From contig VZDJ01007747.1 of the NCBI GenBank assembly GCA_008694505.1, positions 25,297,367 through 25,361,366 of the forward strand: 64,000 bases of DNA, given 5' to 3'. Shown piece after piece: positions 24,609-37,607 of this stretch; position 1 is the first letter of the stretch; each line of letters opens with the position of its first letter. Position numbers and translations under genes: made by a program. Below the pieces are notes generated by a model that was given only the letters and a program-made list of their open reading frames with translations, had not been told where the DNA came from and ran no database searches. This DNA comes from Cyanoderma ruficeps (lineage: Eukaryota > Chordata > Aves > Passeriformes > Timaliidae).

Positions 24609-27489
24609 TCAATATGGCATGGTTAATCACCAAAGTACGGCCTACTCACCAAATAACCAGTGATAATATGCTATCACGATTTTAACCTTTATTTGTGTTG
24701 TGTGATCTGAAAAGGTATACACGTATTAAATGTTTATCCAGGAAATTTGCAATAGTAATAGTTGACAAAAATGTGCAGTTACTATGATCTTTGTTCCAGG
24801 ATCACAACAGTAGCAGTCAACCCTAACTGCCATGTACATGAAATAGTACCATAATGGAATAAATAGTGTATTATATCTTTGGATTGTTCATAACAGCATC
24901 CAAGCTAGAGTAAATTCTCTTAGCTGAGAGGTGTGCAGGGGTCAGTTATGCCCCCTAATTGTGGGTGCATTCTGTGACATAGGGGAAGAGCATCCTGCCT
25001 GGGTGGTGTCTGGCTATGATATGATGTGAAGCTGCTTTGGCAGTCGGGATGGTTGGAGTAATGGAAATACCTGCCTACATTTGTTTTCTCAAAATGCAGA
25101 GAAAAGGTTAGATTCAGTGTGCTCTGCTTATACTGAAAAAATATGTGCTAATTATCTTACATATGTGTAGTTGTACTGCCAAGAAACTATACCAGTATAA
25201 TTGGCAATGGCGGCACCAGCTAATTGTTATTTGCTAGTGTAAACAGTTCAGCTGGAATGGGGAGAACCTGGATAGATGAAAATGCAACATTAGAAACTGC
25301 TTCACTTACAGGTGCTCTCTTGCCATACCTCCAAGCATCTAGCTCTGTTTTTATCAGAGCCTGATGGGATCTGCTCTCACATTGCCCCTTCACATTTTGC
25401 TTTTTCATGCAGCTGCTTTAAACCAAACTAAGAGGCAGCAGTGGGCAGGTCTCAAGGCAGGGAGGTTTGGGTGTTACCGGTACTGCCTGAGCACACCTGC
25501 TCTTGTTGTTTGTGGGTGTGTTGGCTGAAGGGAAAGGTAATGAGAAGTAGATGCTATCAGTTTTACAAAAGGTGTTTTATTTTGATTTGTAACTGTTGGT
25601 CATTACCTAAGCTGATAATAGTATGCATAGCTATGTTAAGTCCTGCTAGGCTCCTCCTCAAAATGTCCTTCTTTTCAAACCAGTAAGGTCAGCCAGATCT
25701 TCCACTTACTCCTGGTGGCTTCCTGACCGTATTAGTCAGCATATGAAGTGCCGTGTTTTATTCTCATCATAGATTCCTGTTTCTACCATGATAGTTTTGG
25801 GGTTTGTTTGTGTTACTGTTGTTGTTGCTTTTGTTTTTAGTTAGTTAGTTTTTTCTTTGTTTTGTTTTTAAGAAGTCATTCTTGTACTGTTTCATTCACT
25901 ACTATCTCTGGTAGCTGTCGACTGTTCCATAAACAGTTGAGAGAGAAAGGCCAGCTCACACTGAGGTGGACCTTTTTGTGAGGCATTATTGCTGCAGCAG
26001 AGTGCTCTAGAGGGCCCAAGGGCTACAACTTGGAGGTGATCTGGATGTATAAATTTTTTTCCTGTTACGCTCTTTGCAATTGATTTTAAATATTTATAAG
26101 ATACTTTAAAGGAAATACATTCTCTCTGACTAGTTCCTCATCATTCACAGCACTACATCACAGAACATTTCCCCACCCACATTATTTACCATACAAAATG
26201 ATTGTTTTATTTTTAAAGAGTAAAAGGAAGAGTGGGGAAAAGGGTAAAACTCTCACAATCATTAGCCAGTTTCTATAAAGGAAAACCAAATATAGCTGGT
26301 AGCATAAACTCATTCATTTCCTCTTCACCTAAGCTTGTTTTCTACATTTGGTTTTACCAAACTTACATAGTCTAGTGTTTAAACAACTGAAGTTTACGTT
26401 TCCTGTCTTTTAAAATTATCAGTCCCATAAAATATAATAGCTTGTTTAATAGTGTGACCTAAAACACTGAGTCCTGTTTAGTCCCATACTGTATTAAGGC
26501 AAACAGAAATGTGCTCCTTCCCAAGGGATTCATGGTCTAAATGTGTGACAAGGGAAAAACTGGGCAAGCAGATGGTCATGTACATGTGAAAGAAACAATC
26601 AGCAGAGAAACTATATTTGAGTCAGTAATTGTGTTAGTCTTTACCTGACTGGGGATCTGTGTTTGGCAACACAAGCAGAGCCTCAAATTAGTTTTAGCCA
26701 ATGTTTATGTAACAGAGGGACTGGGCCTGAAATGTCATTTCTCTTGAGAGGTTAAAGTGTCTCTATGTGATCTTGTGCAACTGTGTACTTTGGAGGATGG
26801 ATTCTTGGGTTCCAGCCCTTCACCTGAAAATCCTTGCTTGTATCCAATGTCTTTTAAAACATTTTACATAGAAACAGCTCTAGAATCTGATCTTGAGATG
26901 GTGCTGCCATGGGTCTACAATTCACAAAGTTCCCTTGCTTATACTTTGCTCCTTTTCCAATGGCAGGCTTGGGCAGGATGAATCAAGGATGTGATTTTGA
27001 TAGCTGTGAGATGTGTCTTAGAGACTGAGGGTCAAACTGAGCTGGGGATCCTAAATTATGATGGAATTCTCTAACTCTTTGATTACTGTATGAAACAATC
27101 ACTGCCTCCCCCGTGGTTTTGACTGGGAGTTGATGTGGGTGCCGTCTTCTGGCCTAGAAGTAACTTTTTCTTAGATTTCCACTTACAGAATCAACTGATT
27201 TAAGCCTGCTTAAATATAAAAGTATTTGCCAGATGTGGATTGTTTCTCAATTGCATACATATATATATATATATAAAGGCTAGTTTTTTTTAGCCTCCTG
27301 GAATAATTCAGTTTTTATTGTATCAGTTTTATGGATGCTGTTATCAGTGAGAAATCTTACTTGGAACATTAGAAAAATTGAAAATGCCAGACTGTGAGCA
27401 TGAAAGCTACAGCATACTGCTGTAGGATTTAGTCTGTGAGAAAAACATGACAAGCCAGAACGTTTCCTAAATATTCTGAGGTGATTTGT
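24609..27489. other. Intergenic or intronic sequence, no supported gene
   Basis: Unique AT-rich DNA with a T/G-rich stretch at 25797-25870 and a short TA repeat near 27260. No exon or RNA gene was recognised. Confidence 0.5.
27255..27276. repeat. (TA)n microsatellite
   Basis: About nine uninterrupted TA units directly upstream of the CR1 fragment region. Likely length-variable. Confidence 0.9.
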
Positions 27490-27870
27490 TCTGTTCAGCC
27501 TGGAGGAGACTTGAGGGGAGTTCTTATTGCACCCTACAACTTCCTCGTGAGGGGAAGAAGAGGAGCACACACTGATTTTTTTCTCTAAGGTGACCAGTGA
27601 CAGGACCCATGAGATGGCCTGAAGTTGTTTCAGGGAAGGTTTAGGTTGGATGTCAGGAAAAGGTTCTTCCCCCAGGGGGTGGTTGGGCACTGGAACAGGC
27701 TTCCCAGGGAAATGGTCACAGCACCCACCCTGACAGAGTTCAAGAAGCATTTGGACAATGCTCTCAGGCACAGGGTGTGACTCCTGGGGATGGTGCTGTG
27801 CAGGGTCAGGAGTTGGACTCAATGATCCTTGTGGGGCCCTTCCTACTCAGTTTATCCTGTGGTTTTGTGG
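27490..27870 (+). mobile_element. CR1 LINE 3' end, 5'-truncated
   Basis: The words TGTTCAGCCTGGAGGAGACT, GGTTGGATGTCAGGAAAAGG, GGGCACTGGAACAGGCTTCC and GGTCAGGAGTTGGACTCAAT with the tail TCCTGTGGTTTTGTGG are the characteristic CR1 3' region. The 180-codon minus-strand frame at 27280-27822 is antisense to this element and is not a gene. Confidence 0.92.
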
Positions 27871-30800
27871 TTGTGCCATGTACATCGTCAGACGGTGCCA
27901 CTCGCAGCATAGTAACACTCTGTACACCATGAAATCAAGCTCTTTGTTGGCCTGTCTGCTGGAAGCTGCTGCCTCTTGTGTTTGCCTGTGACTTCTGTGC
28001 AAAAATAATTTGTTGGCCTTCTGCAGCAATTTGGGGCCAAAGATACCAGAAACTTTAAAATATGCTGTTGAAAGACTGAATCTTTAGGTGACCTTGGTGA
28101 ACAGGAAAAAGAGAGAGAGGTGGAGACATATGTTTTAGATATTGTGAAATTCTTGTAAGTTAAAATAAGAGAATAAAACTTAGGAAATCAGCAAGTCTAA
28201 GCAGCTTAACTCCTGTAATTCTGTCATTTTAGCTTATTGAAAACTCTTGGTTGAATATCAGTTCTTTGGAAAGGCTCAGTGCTTCTTTGTTTGATTGTTT
28301 TCCCCTGTTGAGTTTTTGGAAGTGGGTATGAAGAGACACTGCTGGAGTTTAGCAGGCCTTTATCCTTTAAGTATGCAATACATTTTTACTTCAGGGAGCA
28401 ATATTCCGAAAATAGACGTGGTTGTCCATGGAGATTGCTTCAAATACAGGATTGGAGTGTTTTGTGTATATGCTTTTGGGCAGGATTTAGGCCAGGCAGG
28501 ATATGGGATCTCAGCTCTGGTATTCAACTGGAGCTTAGTTTGCCCAAACATCATCTTGTCCTGAATATTTCAGATGTTTCTGATTTGTTTATATCATATG
28601 AAATATTGCTAGTGACAGGTATTGTGGTGGTATTGTTGTCGTGCTCAGAACATCAGCATCTCTTAATACCAAGAAAATTGGATAAAGCCATAAGCAGTTA
28701 GAATGAGTCAATGATTCTCTTTTGTAAAAACAAAAGTAAAGAAACCTAAACCAGCAAAACCTTGCCCTCCACAAAAAGAAACCAGCATTAAAAATACCCA
28801 AACAAACTCCCCCCCCCCAAATCCAACACATTGACCAAGGAAATTTCTTAAAATTGTCAGGATGTTGTGCTTTTGTGTTTGACCATTCAATGGCATAAGC
28901 TGCAGCTTTCTATAGGAAACCATTAAAAGTCAGTGTGCTCTCCCTCTCAAACCAAATTAATCCTTATGTTTTCCAGTTGGTTCTCTTTTCCCAAATCCCC
29001 CTCTTTCCCCTGCTTGCCTTCCATTCTTCTTGTTCTTTCCATACCATTTGCCTGCATGTTCACATTTTCTCATGCCATTTTTCACCTGTGTTAACTGTCT
29101 TAGATTGATTCAGTTTTGTATTCCCGTATTTCTTCCTTACAGTGTCTTTTTCTAAACTTCAGAGTGGAAATTGGAAAGCTTTTATTTGTTACACCAGGGC
29201 ATTTATGGGTTGGAAAGAAACACAGTTCTGTTCTATCACTAGTGCTTATCACAGCTGAGCATTGTCATTAGAAAATATTGTGGAGTACTGTAGAGAGAGA
29301 TGGTTTATGTTGTGGAATGCTGAAGTTACAATAGTGAATGGCCAGTAACTTTTAAGCCTACACAAGGAGGAAAAAAAAATAATCCTACCTTTCCGATTGT
29401 ACTCCATGGACTGCTTGAAAGATTTGTTTTAAATGTCTTGGTCCTGCAATAATAAAATACTTTGCAAGTGGTTTCTTCATGTGCACAGATAAGTAAGAAG
29501 GATACTCTGAGGCATTAACTGTCTACAGCAAACAGTGTGGAAACAGAACAACCTCCTCTTGGTACCATTGTGAATTTTAAATTTAGACAGTGGTCAAATA
29601 AATCACGTGACTAGTATGCTCATCCCCTTGAGCTGAACTGGAATGCTAACCTGCTTAAAGTGAGCATAAGCTTTCCTACAGTGGATTAGGACTCATGTGA
29701 AGTGTTTAAACAACAACAGTAAAATTAGAAAACTTTCAAATATGCAGTATTATGGGACTTTTTCCCTATGTGTTTTCTTTTTTCTTTTTCTTTCTGGGAG
29801 CTAGGATATTTATAGTATCAGTTAAAACTTCATGTGTGCTTGTCAGAACTTCACCCTTTGGATCTTCACAAACTTTGAAACTTAAGAAATGCCTCTGGCA
29901 TTGCAGTAATGTTCTGGATATTGGTAAAGCTGTTGTTCTTTCAGACATGCGCTCCAGCTAAATGGAAAGCTCAGCAAAATGTTTTGTATTAAGTATTTCT
30001 AAAGAGACAAATAAATGAATGAGATAATTTTAGAATTAGAGTATAACAATACTGCAATGCAGATGCTTTTCCTCCTATAAAAATACAAGTATTTTCAGTG
30101 TTTCTTGAAATGTGAGCCCATGCGGATTTGTGTGTGCACACAAACCTATGGTGACCATTAATCACTGTGAAATGGGCAACGTATTTTGCTGTGGGTTTTA
30201 GAAACTGGGCCGTGTGCTTTCTTTCATTCTCAGCATCTCTCTGTGTGAGTGATAACTTGAAAAATCTCAGTGTAGCTTACATTACAAACCACAAATCCAC
30301 ACAGCGTTATGTTTGCACCGTTCTTGAAACCTGCAAAGCTTTTCTTGTAAGAGAGTGAAATTTTTATTGTCCTTGAGATCCCTTTCTGCAGAACATTCCT
30401 AGGATCTAAGCCAGGGTAGTTCATTCCTGCATTCAGCATCCGTAGGCAATGGGGCTGGGGAGGGAAAGTACAAGGCAACAAGGACAGTACAAGCAACATG
30501 GTCATCACTGCTGCTGCTCTTTTTTGCTCTCATTTGCTCTCATTGCATGCATACTCTTTGCAATTACAATTTTCAGAATTTATGTATAAACTCTGACAAG
30601 TTCCTATAAAATTTCACTATCTAGCTTCCAGGTTGGAAAGCACCCCATGCCATGTATGGAGTTTCATGATTGCTGTTTGCCTACAAATTCAAGAGGACAA
30701 CACTGGATAGTGTCTGACGCATGGGTGACATTGAGAAGACATTTTATTAAAAGCCTGAAATATGATTGAAAACTAAATGCAGATTTAAGTGGCCTGGATA

Positions 30801-33800
30801 CCTGATGTGACTCATTGCTAAGGAGAGCCTGGGATTCATTAAGCCTTGATTCACTGTGTTGCTCTGTTGCCCTTAGAGCAAGTCACTTAAGTTGGGCTGT
30901 ATGTCACCATTTCATATCCTTCTCAGAGCTTAATGTTTGTGCTGCACTTTGAAGATTTATAACCCTATTCAGTCTTACTATACTGTTGCAAAGGGTTGGA
31001 TGTTTTTGTGCATCTGTTAAAGATGTCATCAGTGCTTTGTGTGAAGTGAATAATAAAACTTACGAAGAATGAGTCATGGTGTGTTCCTGTTTTTAACCTT
31101 TTATTGGGGTCATTTTATGTCCTTTTTGCATTATTTTTTTTCAATATAGCTATAATTATTCATATAGTTAGAAGATCCCTCCTTTTAATTTTTGTTCAGA
31201 TCTCTAATAATCTTATTTGCAGTATAATTCTGTCTTGATGTCCTTATTTGTTTTGTGTAAGCCGTGGCCTAAGTATTTATGTGTACAGTGAAAATAAAAT
31301 GAAAAATAAAATTCATGGTCCATTTATGAAAGGATGGAGACTTCATTTTACAAATTCAAAAGAGATGGCTCATTTAACTAAACTTCCAAGGGCATTCTTA
31401 ACTGTTGTAAATTCCTTTTGTCTGTTTAACAAATTCTGAAGTAGTAAGTTAGCTATAGGGTTTTCCTTTAATTTATTATTGTTTTTTGTTTGTTTCTTTT
31501 GTTTATTCTAGGAAATTCCTGTAATTCTTTGGGAGTGTAAAATGAAAATGCCAGAAAGGAGAGCTGCTGGGAGTCACAGCTGTTGGTAAGTTGTCAGCAT
31601 ACTCCTTATATCCAGTGATAACTGGTTTGATTGTCAGCTTCTGTCTGTTGTTTGTAATTGGCTTTTGACCTCAAGGTAGACAAACCATTATATATTTGTT
31701 CTTAAACTTGAGTTAAAATTATTCTTTTTTTCATTGTATTTCGACCTTTTTCCTTTTCTGCTTCCTGATAGTTTGGAGCATGGCTATTAGTCCTATAAAT
31801 TGCATTCAGACATCTTAATTAAATACTCTTTTTAACATCATCTTTGCTTAGCAACATCCTTTCTGAGATATTCTGGGAACCCTAGTACTTGTCTGGTGTG
31901 TAAAACAGTGTTCCTAAATCAAGGTATGTTGCCATATCCTGCCTGCTTCTTTCTTATGTTGTTTAATGGCTTTTATATTACTCTCTATGAGACAGAAACA
32001 TGAAACCTTATACACCTAATCACTCCAGCTTATTCCACAACACAATTACCAGTGAGACTCAGTCTTTGGAATATGGCTTACCATGCTGGTGCTGATTGTT
32101 CAAGTGAATAGTGTCTACATGGTTGTCATGGATCCAAGCAGCAAGTAGCTTTCACATTCCAAAATTACCTGGAATTTAAACAAAATCTTTAGGTGCTCAG
32201 AAGCTCATATTAGCATTTTCCATTTCATTTAGTTGCTGAAAACATGCTATCTCAAAGTCATAAAACCAAAATGGAAATGAACTTATCTAAACCTGCTTTG
32301 GCATAGACTGTAGGTATACTTCAGATCCCGGGTGTGTTTTCTGCTGAACAAAATTAACCTTTTTCCCAGTTATTTGAGCAGTTATTTCCCTAGTTACCTT
32401 TGTGTGTTGCTCTTGAATCTCTTTATAGGCTTTTGGTTTTAAAAGTTGTATTTGTCCTCCACTGGGACGGTGCATGGGGTGCTGCATTCTCTGAGCAGAG
32501 TTGTCACTCTGATCCAGCTGTGGTCCTGCTCCATGAGGAGCCCCCACCCTGAAACTTTCAAGCACCAGAAACAGCCTCTCTTTGTATAGTGTGAAGCCCA
32601 TGAGAGCTTTTCATAAGAAAAGTCTCCCTCGCCCTAAGGATCTAAGAGAACTAACATTTTTTACTCAAAATAATACAGGGCTTAACTCATTCTTTCTGGA
32701 AATCATAACTTGGTATTCCAAGCTGAGCTGAAGATCAGTTGGTTGTAGACACTAGGTGTTTTCCTTTGTTGATAAAAATTGTTAGAATTCTGTGCTGTCC
32801 CCTCGAGTTTCACCAAATGCTTAGCTATCTGTAGTGGTTTTAATTGCCCATTTAATTCAAGTGCCCTGAGGTTTGCATTCCCTTCATAGTTTCTTTCCTT
32901 TCTCTAACAACCTTGGTCCTTGTGCTTTTGTGGTACTATTCAAATATTTTCTCCTCTGTCAAGTCTGTTGTCCAATAACTTTTTTTGGGTTCCTTTTGAT
33001 GAGTTCAATTCTTCATTGCAATTTAATTTTCAGTGGAACAAACCTCTGATTTCCATTCTCTGTGATTGTGCCCGCCCATGTGTTTCACTATGATTCTTTA
33101 CATATGGTTGTATTAATGTGCTCTCACTGCATTTTGATGGTAAAATTGATTAACCTTGCTAGGAGTGGATTCAAAGCCTTTAAGATTCTGTTCTAAGTTC
33201 AAGAAAAGGAGCAATTTTGTAAAATCAAATTGGAATTTGAAAATCCTGAATTATTTCTATGAATGCCTGGAGTGAAGAAATAATCTTCCAACTGTCAAAT
33301 CTTCCAACTGCACCCTTCTCTCTTAGACTCTCTAGGGATGAGAAGAAGGAAATGTAGGTAACTATAGTTGTCTTGAGTCTTGGTTCACTGAAGGAATTGA
33401 GGAGGAAGATAAATGAATAGTCAGTTTTCTTTACAAAAAGTACATAGGAATTATAATCATGTGGAGGCTGTTTATTCTAGCAAACTTTCTTGAATTTAAA
33501 TTTTTATATATATATCAGTATGTCAGCTCTTGAATTCTGTCATCACATTACTCCTTGTAAATATCAAACTTGTCACCGACAACGTGAAGAATGTAAGCAG
33601 GTAAGATGCCATGCATCAGTTAACATTTCATGAAGATTGTTTAACAATTCTTTGAAATCTGACCGATCTCCCTGATTCATGAAGCACCTTATCAGTAACT
33701 GAAAAGGCTCAGGCTATTTCCTGAGTGGTAAAAACAAGCTGACAAAAGGAGAGATCTTGATTCACAGCTGAAAATAGGTTTTTTGAAAGAGCTCTGTGGT

Positions 33801-34167
33801 CTTGTCAGTTGTACAGGAGTTTTCTGGGAAATTACTATCTTTCTATTAGCTATAACACCTTGGGATAGTGTTGTCTTTTTAGTTGATTCTGCAACCCATT
33901 ATCATGTGCCCATTCATGCTTAGATGGAGGTTCTTAGTCATAGTCATCTGCTAGTGAGCCCCCTTTGGGTCACTAGTAGAAAGAGTTTTATGTTCTGTTT
34001 GCTCCACCACTTTTATTGAACACGCTGGATACTTTTTATTTCTTCCTGGTAACTAGTGATCATGAGTGTTTTAGATGGCAGTATCCTTGTTCCTGGCAGG
34101 CTTTCTGCTGTCTGGGCTATGAATCACAACAAAACAAATTTGTCTTATGTTTTACAAAGTGTTGTAC
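27871..34167. other. Intergenic or intronic sequence, no supported gene
   Basis: More than 6 kb of AT-rich unique DNA. The longest frame, 104 codons on the minus strand at 32287-32601, has no recognisable domain, and frames of this length are expected by chance. Short T/C runs occur at 28809-28818 and in 28960-29040. Confidence 0.5.
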
Positions 34168-34230
34168 AGAATCATAAAATGATTGATTGAAAGGGGGATC
34201 CAGAGCTCTTCTGGCCCAGCCTTTCACTCT
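34168..34230 (-). mobile_element. Probable CR1 3' tail remnant (minus orientation)
   Basis: CAGAATCATAAAATGATTGA followed by AAGGGGGATCC and CTTCTGGCCCAGCC resembles the reverse complement of a CR1 3' end. It is short and degenerate. Confidence 0.5.
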
Positions 34231-37200
34231 GTCAGGATAGGTCAATATAGGTCTACAGCATGGTATAAAACATATAACACCCAGGCTTTGTTCATTAATG
34301 CATGGAAAGCTTTGATCTTTTTGGTCATGTTGGCAGAAGCAGCATATGGCTCTGCTGGGCTGGTAATGCAATGTCAATATAATCTGTCTATGTTTATGTA
34401 GTTTTTTTATTAGTAGAAGTCTGTCAGGAGCCGAGGGTGAAAGTTCAGTACCCAAAAATTTCCACTTCGGTAACAATTTCCTGTTCCTAGCTTGTGTATT
34501 AAATGCCTTTTGATTACTTACCTCCAGCTTTCAGCCCCAAATGTGAGCAATCTGCCTCCTGTTTAAAGAATCTAGAAGAAGAAATAAACACACTACTGTA
34601 TTGCTGCATATTTGCATATATCATTATGTGCAATATAGAGACATTGATATTCCCTCTAGAAGGAAGTGTTTGTGGCAATTTCCCTAGGTCTGTTATTAGA
34701 GAAATTTTTTTCTTACTGTAGATTAGACTGTTCTACAGGTGCCACTTTCTCATTTTAGAGTTTTTGTTGTTAGGACAAGTAAAATAAAAAGTAGATAAGA
34801 AATGTTTTACGACTGGAACCTCTTGCACCTTTATCCTACAAGTTGCCTGGGCAGGCACAGGGATGTTGAGTACACAGTTTCAGTCGAGACTATTTAGCCA
34901 GCACTGAGAAACTATGACAGACATTCTCTTCATGGAACAGGTTTTCTTCCTTTGTAGAAACTGAGGATGTGCAGCCTTTTGTATGTTTAGAATCTGAGAA
35001 ATCAACCCATCCAGATGCTTAAGAATTAATTAACAAGAGGGAGTGAGCAAAACCAGTTCCTGCAGCTGTCAGTGCCCATAAATCATCTCTGTTTTTACTT
35101 TTGAAGCAGGACAAGAGCATGAATTTAATTAATGGGTTTGACTTGCTCTGGAAACACACAGTAGGGAAATCGCCCTACCCACACTTTCCACAGATGCTGT
35201 AAACATACAAATGCTATTGTGTATTTACTCCTGAATGCTTTCCCACATCATTGTGCTAGATACAGTTGAATGCCTCAGGCAGGTGGCAAAGCAGTGACTG
35301 CAACAAATCCTTGTTCTTTGGACACCCAGATCAGAGCAGCAGCAGGTTAGCTTCTGTTTTCTTGGTTCCAGCCAACTTCTGCTTAACAAAGGCATAGTAA
35401 TGACTGCTACAGAAAACTTGAGGGGTAAACAAAAGGAGTGGGTTTGTCTGTTTTCCATGATCGGGAATTTAATTATAATATGAAAAAAATACCAAGTAGA
35501 TTTTTTCTGTTGCTCTGGTTAAAAAAAGAGGAAAATCTCTTTTTTAAAAAAAACTGTCTCTGCAATAGATCACCAGGAATGTCTCTGCATTGTCTGATTT
35601 TTATTACATTTTTAGTTTTACCTTATTAAGTGCAAAGAGACACAGAAGGCTGGATCAGACCCCAGTTCAGTGCTGTAGTCAGCACCAGGTACCTCAGAAG
35701 GAATTGTGCAAACACCCTTGGTATTACAGGAGCTGGAATTACGTAACATTTACATCACATCAGTCATGGCTTTAAGTCTCTTGTGTCTGAAGACTTACAT
35801 TATCCTAGAACGTTTAACTTGTTGAAAATTAAATTTGATTTTTTCATGTTCACTGTTGTGATGCTGGATAGTGTTTAGGTTTTTTCTATGGAAACTCATT
35901 ATACTCTTTCCTTTGGCAACAAATTTATAGATGGCAATTTCCCAGAGTTGTTATGCTGGAGGAGGAATTTAGTTTGCTCCTGGGCTAGTTCCTTTTTTGA
36001 CCTCACTCTTATGTTCCCTCTTATTTATGTTGTTATGTAACAAGATGGCTACACTTTCCCTTTAGTCTGCAAAGTGTAGGATTTCACTGTCTAGACAGCT
36101 AGAGGACTTGAAAAAAATGTGTACTAAGAAATCTGCCTTTTTTTTTTATTACGAGGGAGTTATTCAGAACAAGATTATTTGAGCTCCTCTCAAATAATGG
36201 ATGGGATTTTGGATAGTATGGATGTCTGAAATGTGGATATGATCTCTAAGTAAATTGGAGAATAGTGGTTCTTTATTCAAGTACTGAAACATAAGCTTGA
36301 AAATACTGAAAAAATAGTTGAATGTTGCTTTATTTGCCCTATGCACCATGTTGCCTACAAGTGAGAAAGCATTCTGAAAAATGTAGATGCAGAATGGCAT
36401 TCACCCTCCATAATTGCTTGAACCATGTGATGTTGTACTAAAAATATCAGTTTTTGCTATTTTCTTGTTTTTGTTGTTGCTTAGAGTCTTCTAGGAAAGG
36501 ATGTTTCTGGGGCTTCAAAGAGAACTGGGCCATTAAAATTCAGAACAGCATTGCCAGATGTGTGGTGAATGCATTTATGAATATTTACCTGGAAGTTAAG
36601 ATTTGGAGTAAGTGTTAGGAGTGCAAGCCACTGAACATTTGAATCCTCAAATCTCTCTTCTTTCCCTATGATGCTCTCATCCTGACAAAATCTATGATCC
36701 TTGTTTTTCAAAAACTCATGCCAAAAATATCCATGACAAATTTAAGTTAAAAAATTCTTCTTCTTTTCTACATTTAAATATTGAAACACACCTATAGCTG
36801 CACTGGCCAGACACTGACACCAGTAATTCTAGGAAATACTCATAAAGAATGCCAGGCACTGAGCAACTAGTCTTTGTGTTTGTTATAAGAAAACATTTTT
36901 TCATCCAACTATAGAGTAAATATTTTACATTTCTCTTCTCATATATAACATGGTCAATTGAAGATTTTGATATTTTAAAAAATTATTTCAGCTATATGTG
37001 ACAGCATTTTATAATGTAAAAAAATGCATCATCCTGATTTCATCAAATGCAACTTTGTGTACAGGCCATTTTGCATACCCTGAGGACTTAGGTAGGGCTG
37101 ATTGGAAAAGTTCATCATCATCCCATCTGCATTACTGGATATTCTCAGTATAGGGGATATAGAAGAGGCTGCAATTCTTCTACTCTTTTTTACCTAGGTT

Positions 37201-37464
37201 TGCAGCATGTATTAATATTAACTGTAATTTACTGCTCTTTAGCCATCATTGCTGCATGTTCTATTAATGCCTCCTCTGTGGCAGTGGACCTTCCTTCAAG
37301 GGGAAGAAACTTGTTTGGTTCTTAAGCTTGATGAAGTTGGACTGTGAATCAATTGTACTTGAGTGTTAAACTTGGGTCTGCATTTTTTTATTACTTGATT
37401 GCTGAAACCTCTGACAAATTGAAGGGAAGGCCTTATCCACAATCGTTTCCTGTGTTTAGCTGTT
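34231..37464. other. Intergenic or intronic sequence, nothing recognised
   Basis: AT-rich DNA without exon-like frames, RNA genes or clear repeat ends. Confidence 0.5.
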
Positions 37465-37607
37465 CACAGCATCATGGAATATTTTGAGTTGAAAAGGATC
37501 CACAGGGTTCATTGAGTCCAGCTTTTTAGTGAATGGCCCATAAGGGATTGAACCCAGAACCTCAGCAGTGTTAGCACCATGCTCTACCCAACTGAGCCTG
37601 GCTAACC
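37465..37607 (-). mobile_element. SINE with tRNA-Ile head and CR1-like tail (TguSINE1 type)
   Basis: On the minus strand the element starts GGTTAGCCAGGCTCAGTTGG and continues through GTAGAGCATGGTGCTAA to GGTTCTGGGTTCAATCCC and ATGGGCCA. This tracks nuclear tRNA-Ile closely: A box at 37581-37598, B box at 37544-37555, and the terminal GGGCCA. It then runs into a CR1-like 3' tail (GGACTCAATGAACCC and ATTCCATGATGCTGTGA). This tRNA-Ile plus CR1 structure is that of TguSINE1, known from songbirds. The anticodon-loop region has a deletion, so it is not a functional tRNA gene. It would have been copied by the CR1 machinery. Confidence 0.82.

Noticed and set aside
27280..27822. 180-codon minus-strand open frame
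   Set aside because: It is mostly antisense to a CR1 3' end at 27490-27870. The apparent coding potential comes from the repeat.
32287..32601. 104-codon minus-strand frame with a GTAACT donor-like site inside
   Set aside because: There is no recognisable motif and no matching acceptor or partner exon. Frames of this length are expected by chance in 64 kb.
37544..37598. Possible functional tRNA-Ile gene
   Set aside because: The A and B boxes are present, but the middle is shortened and the sequence continues into a CR1-like tail. It is a SINE head.
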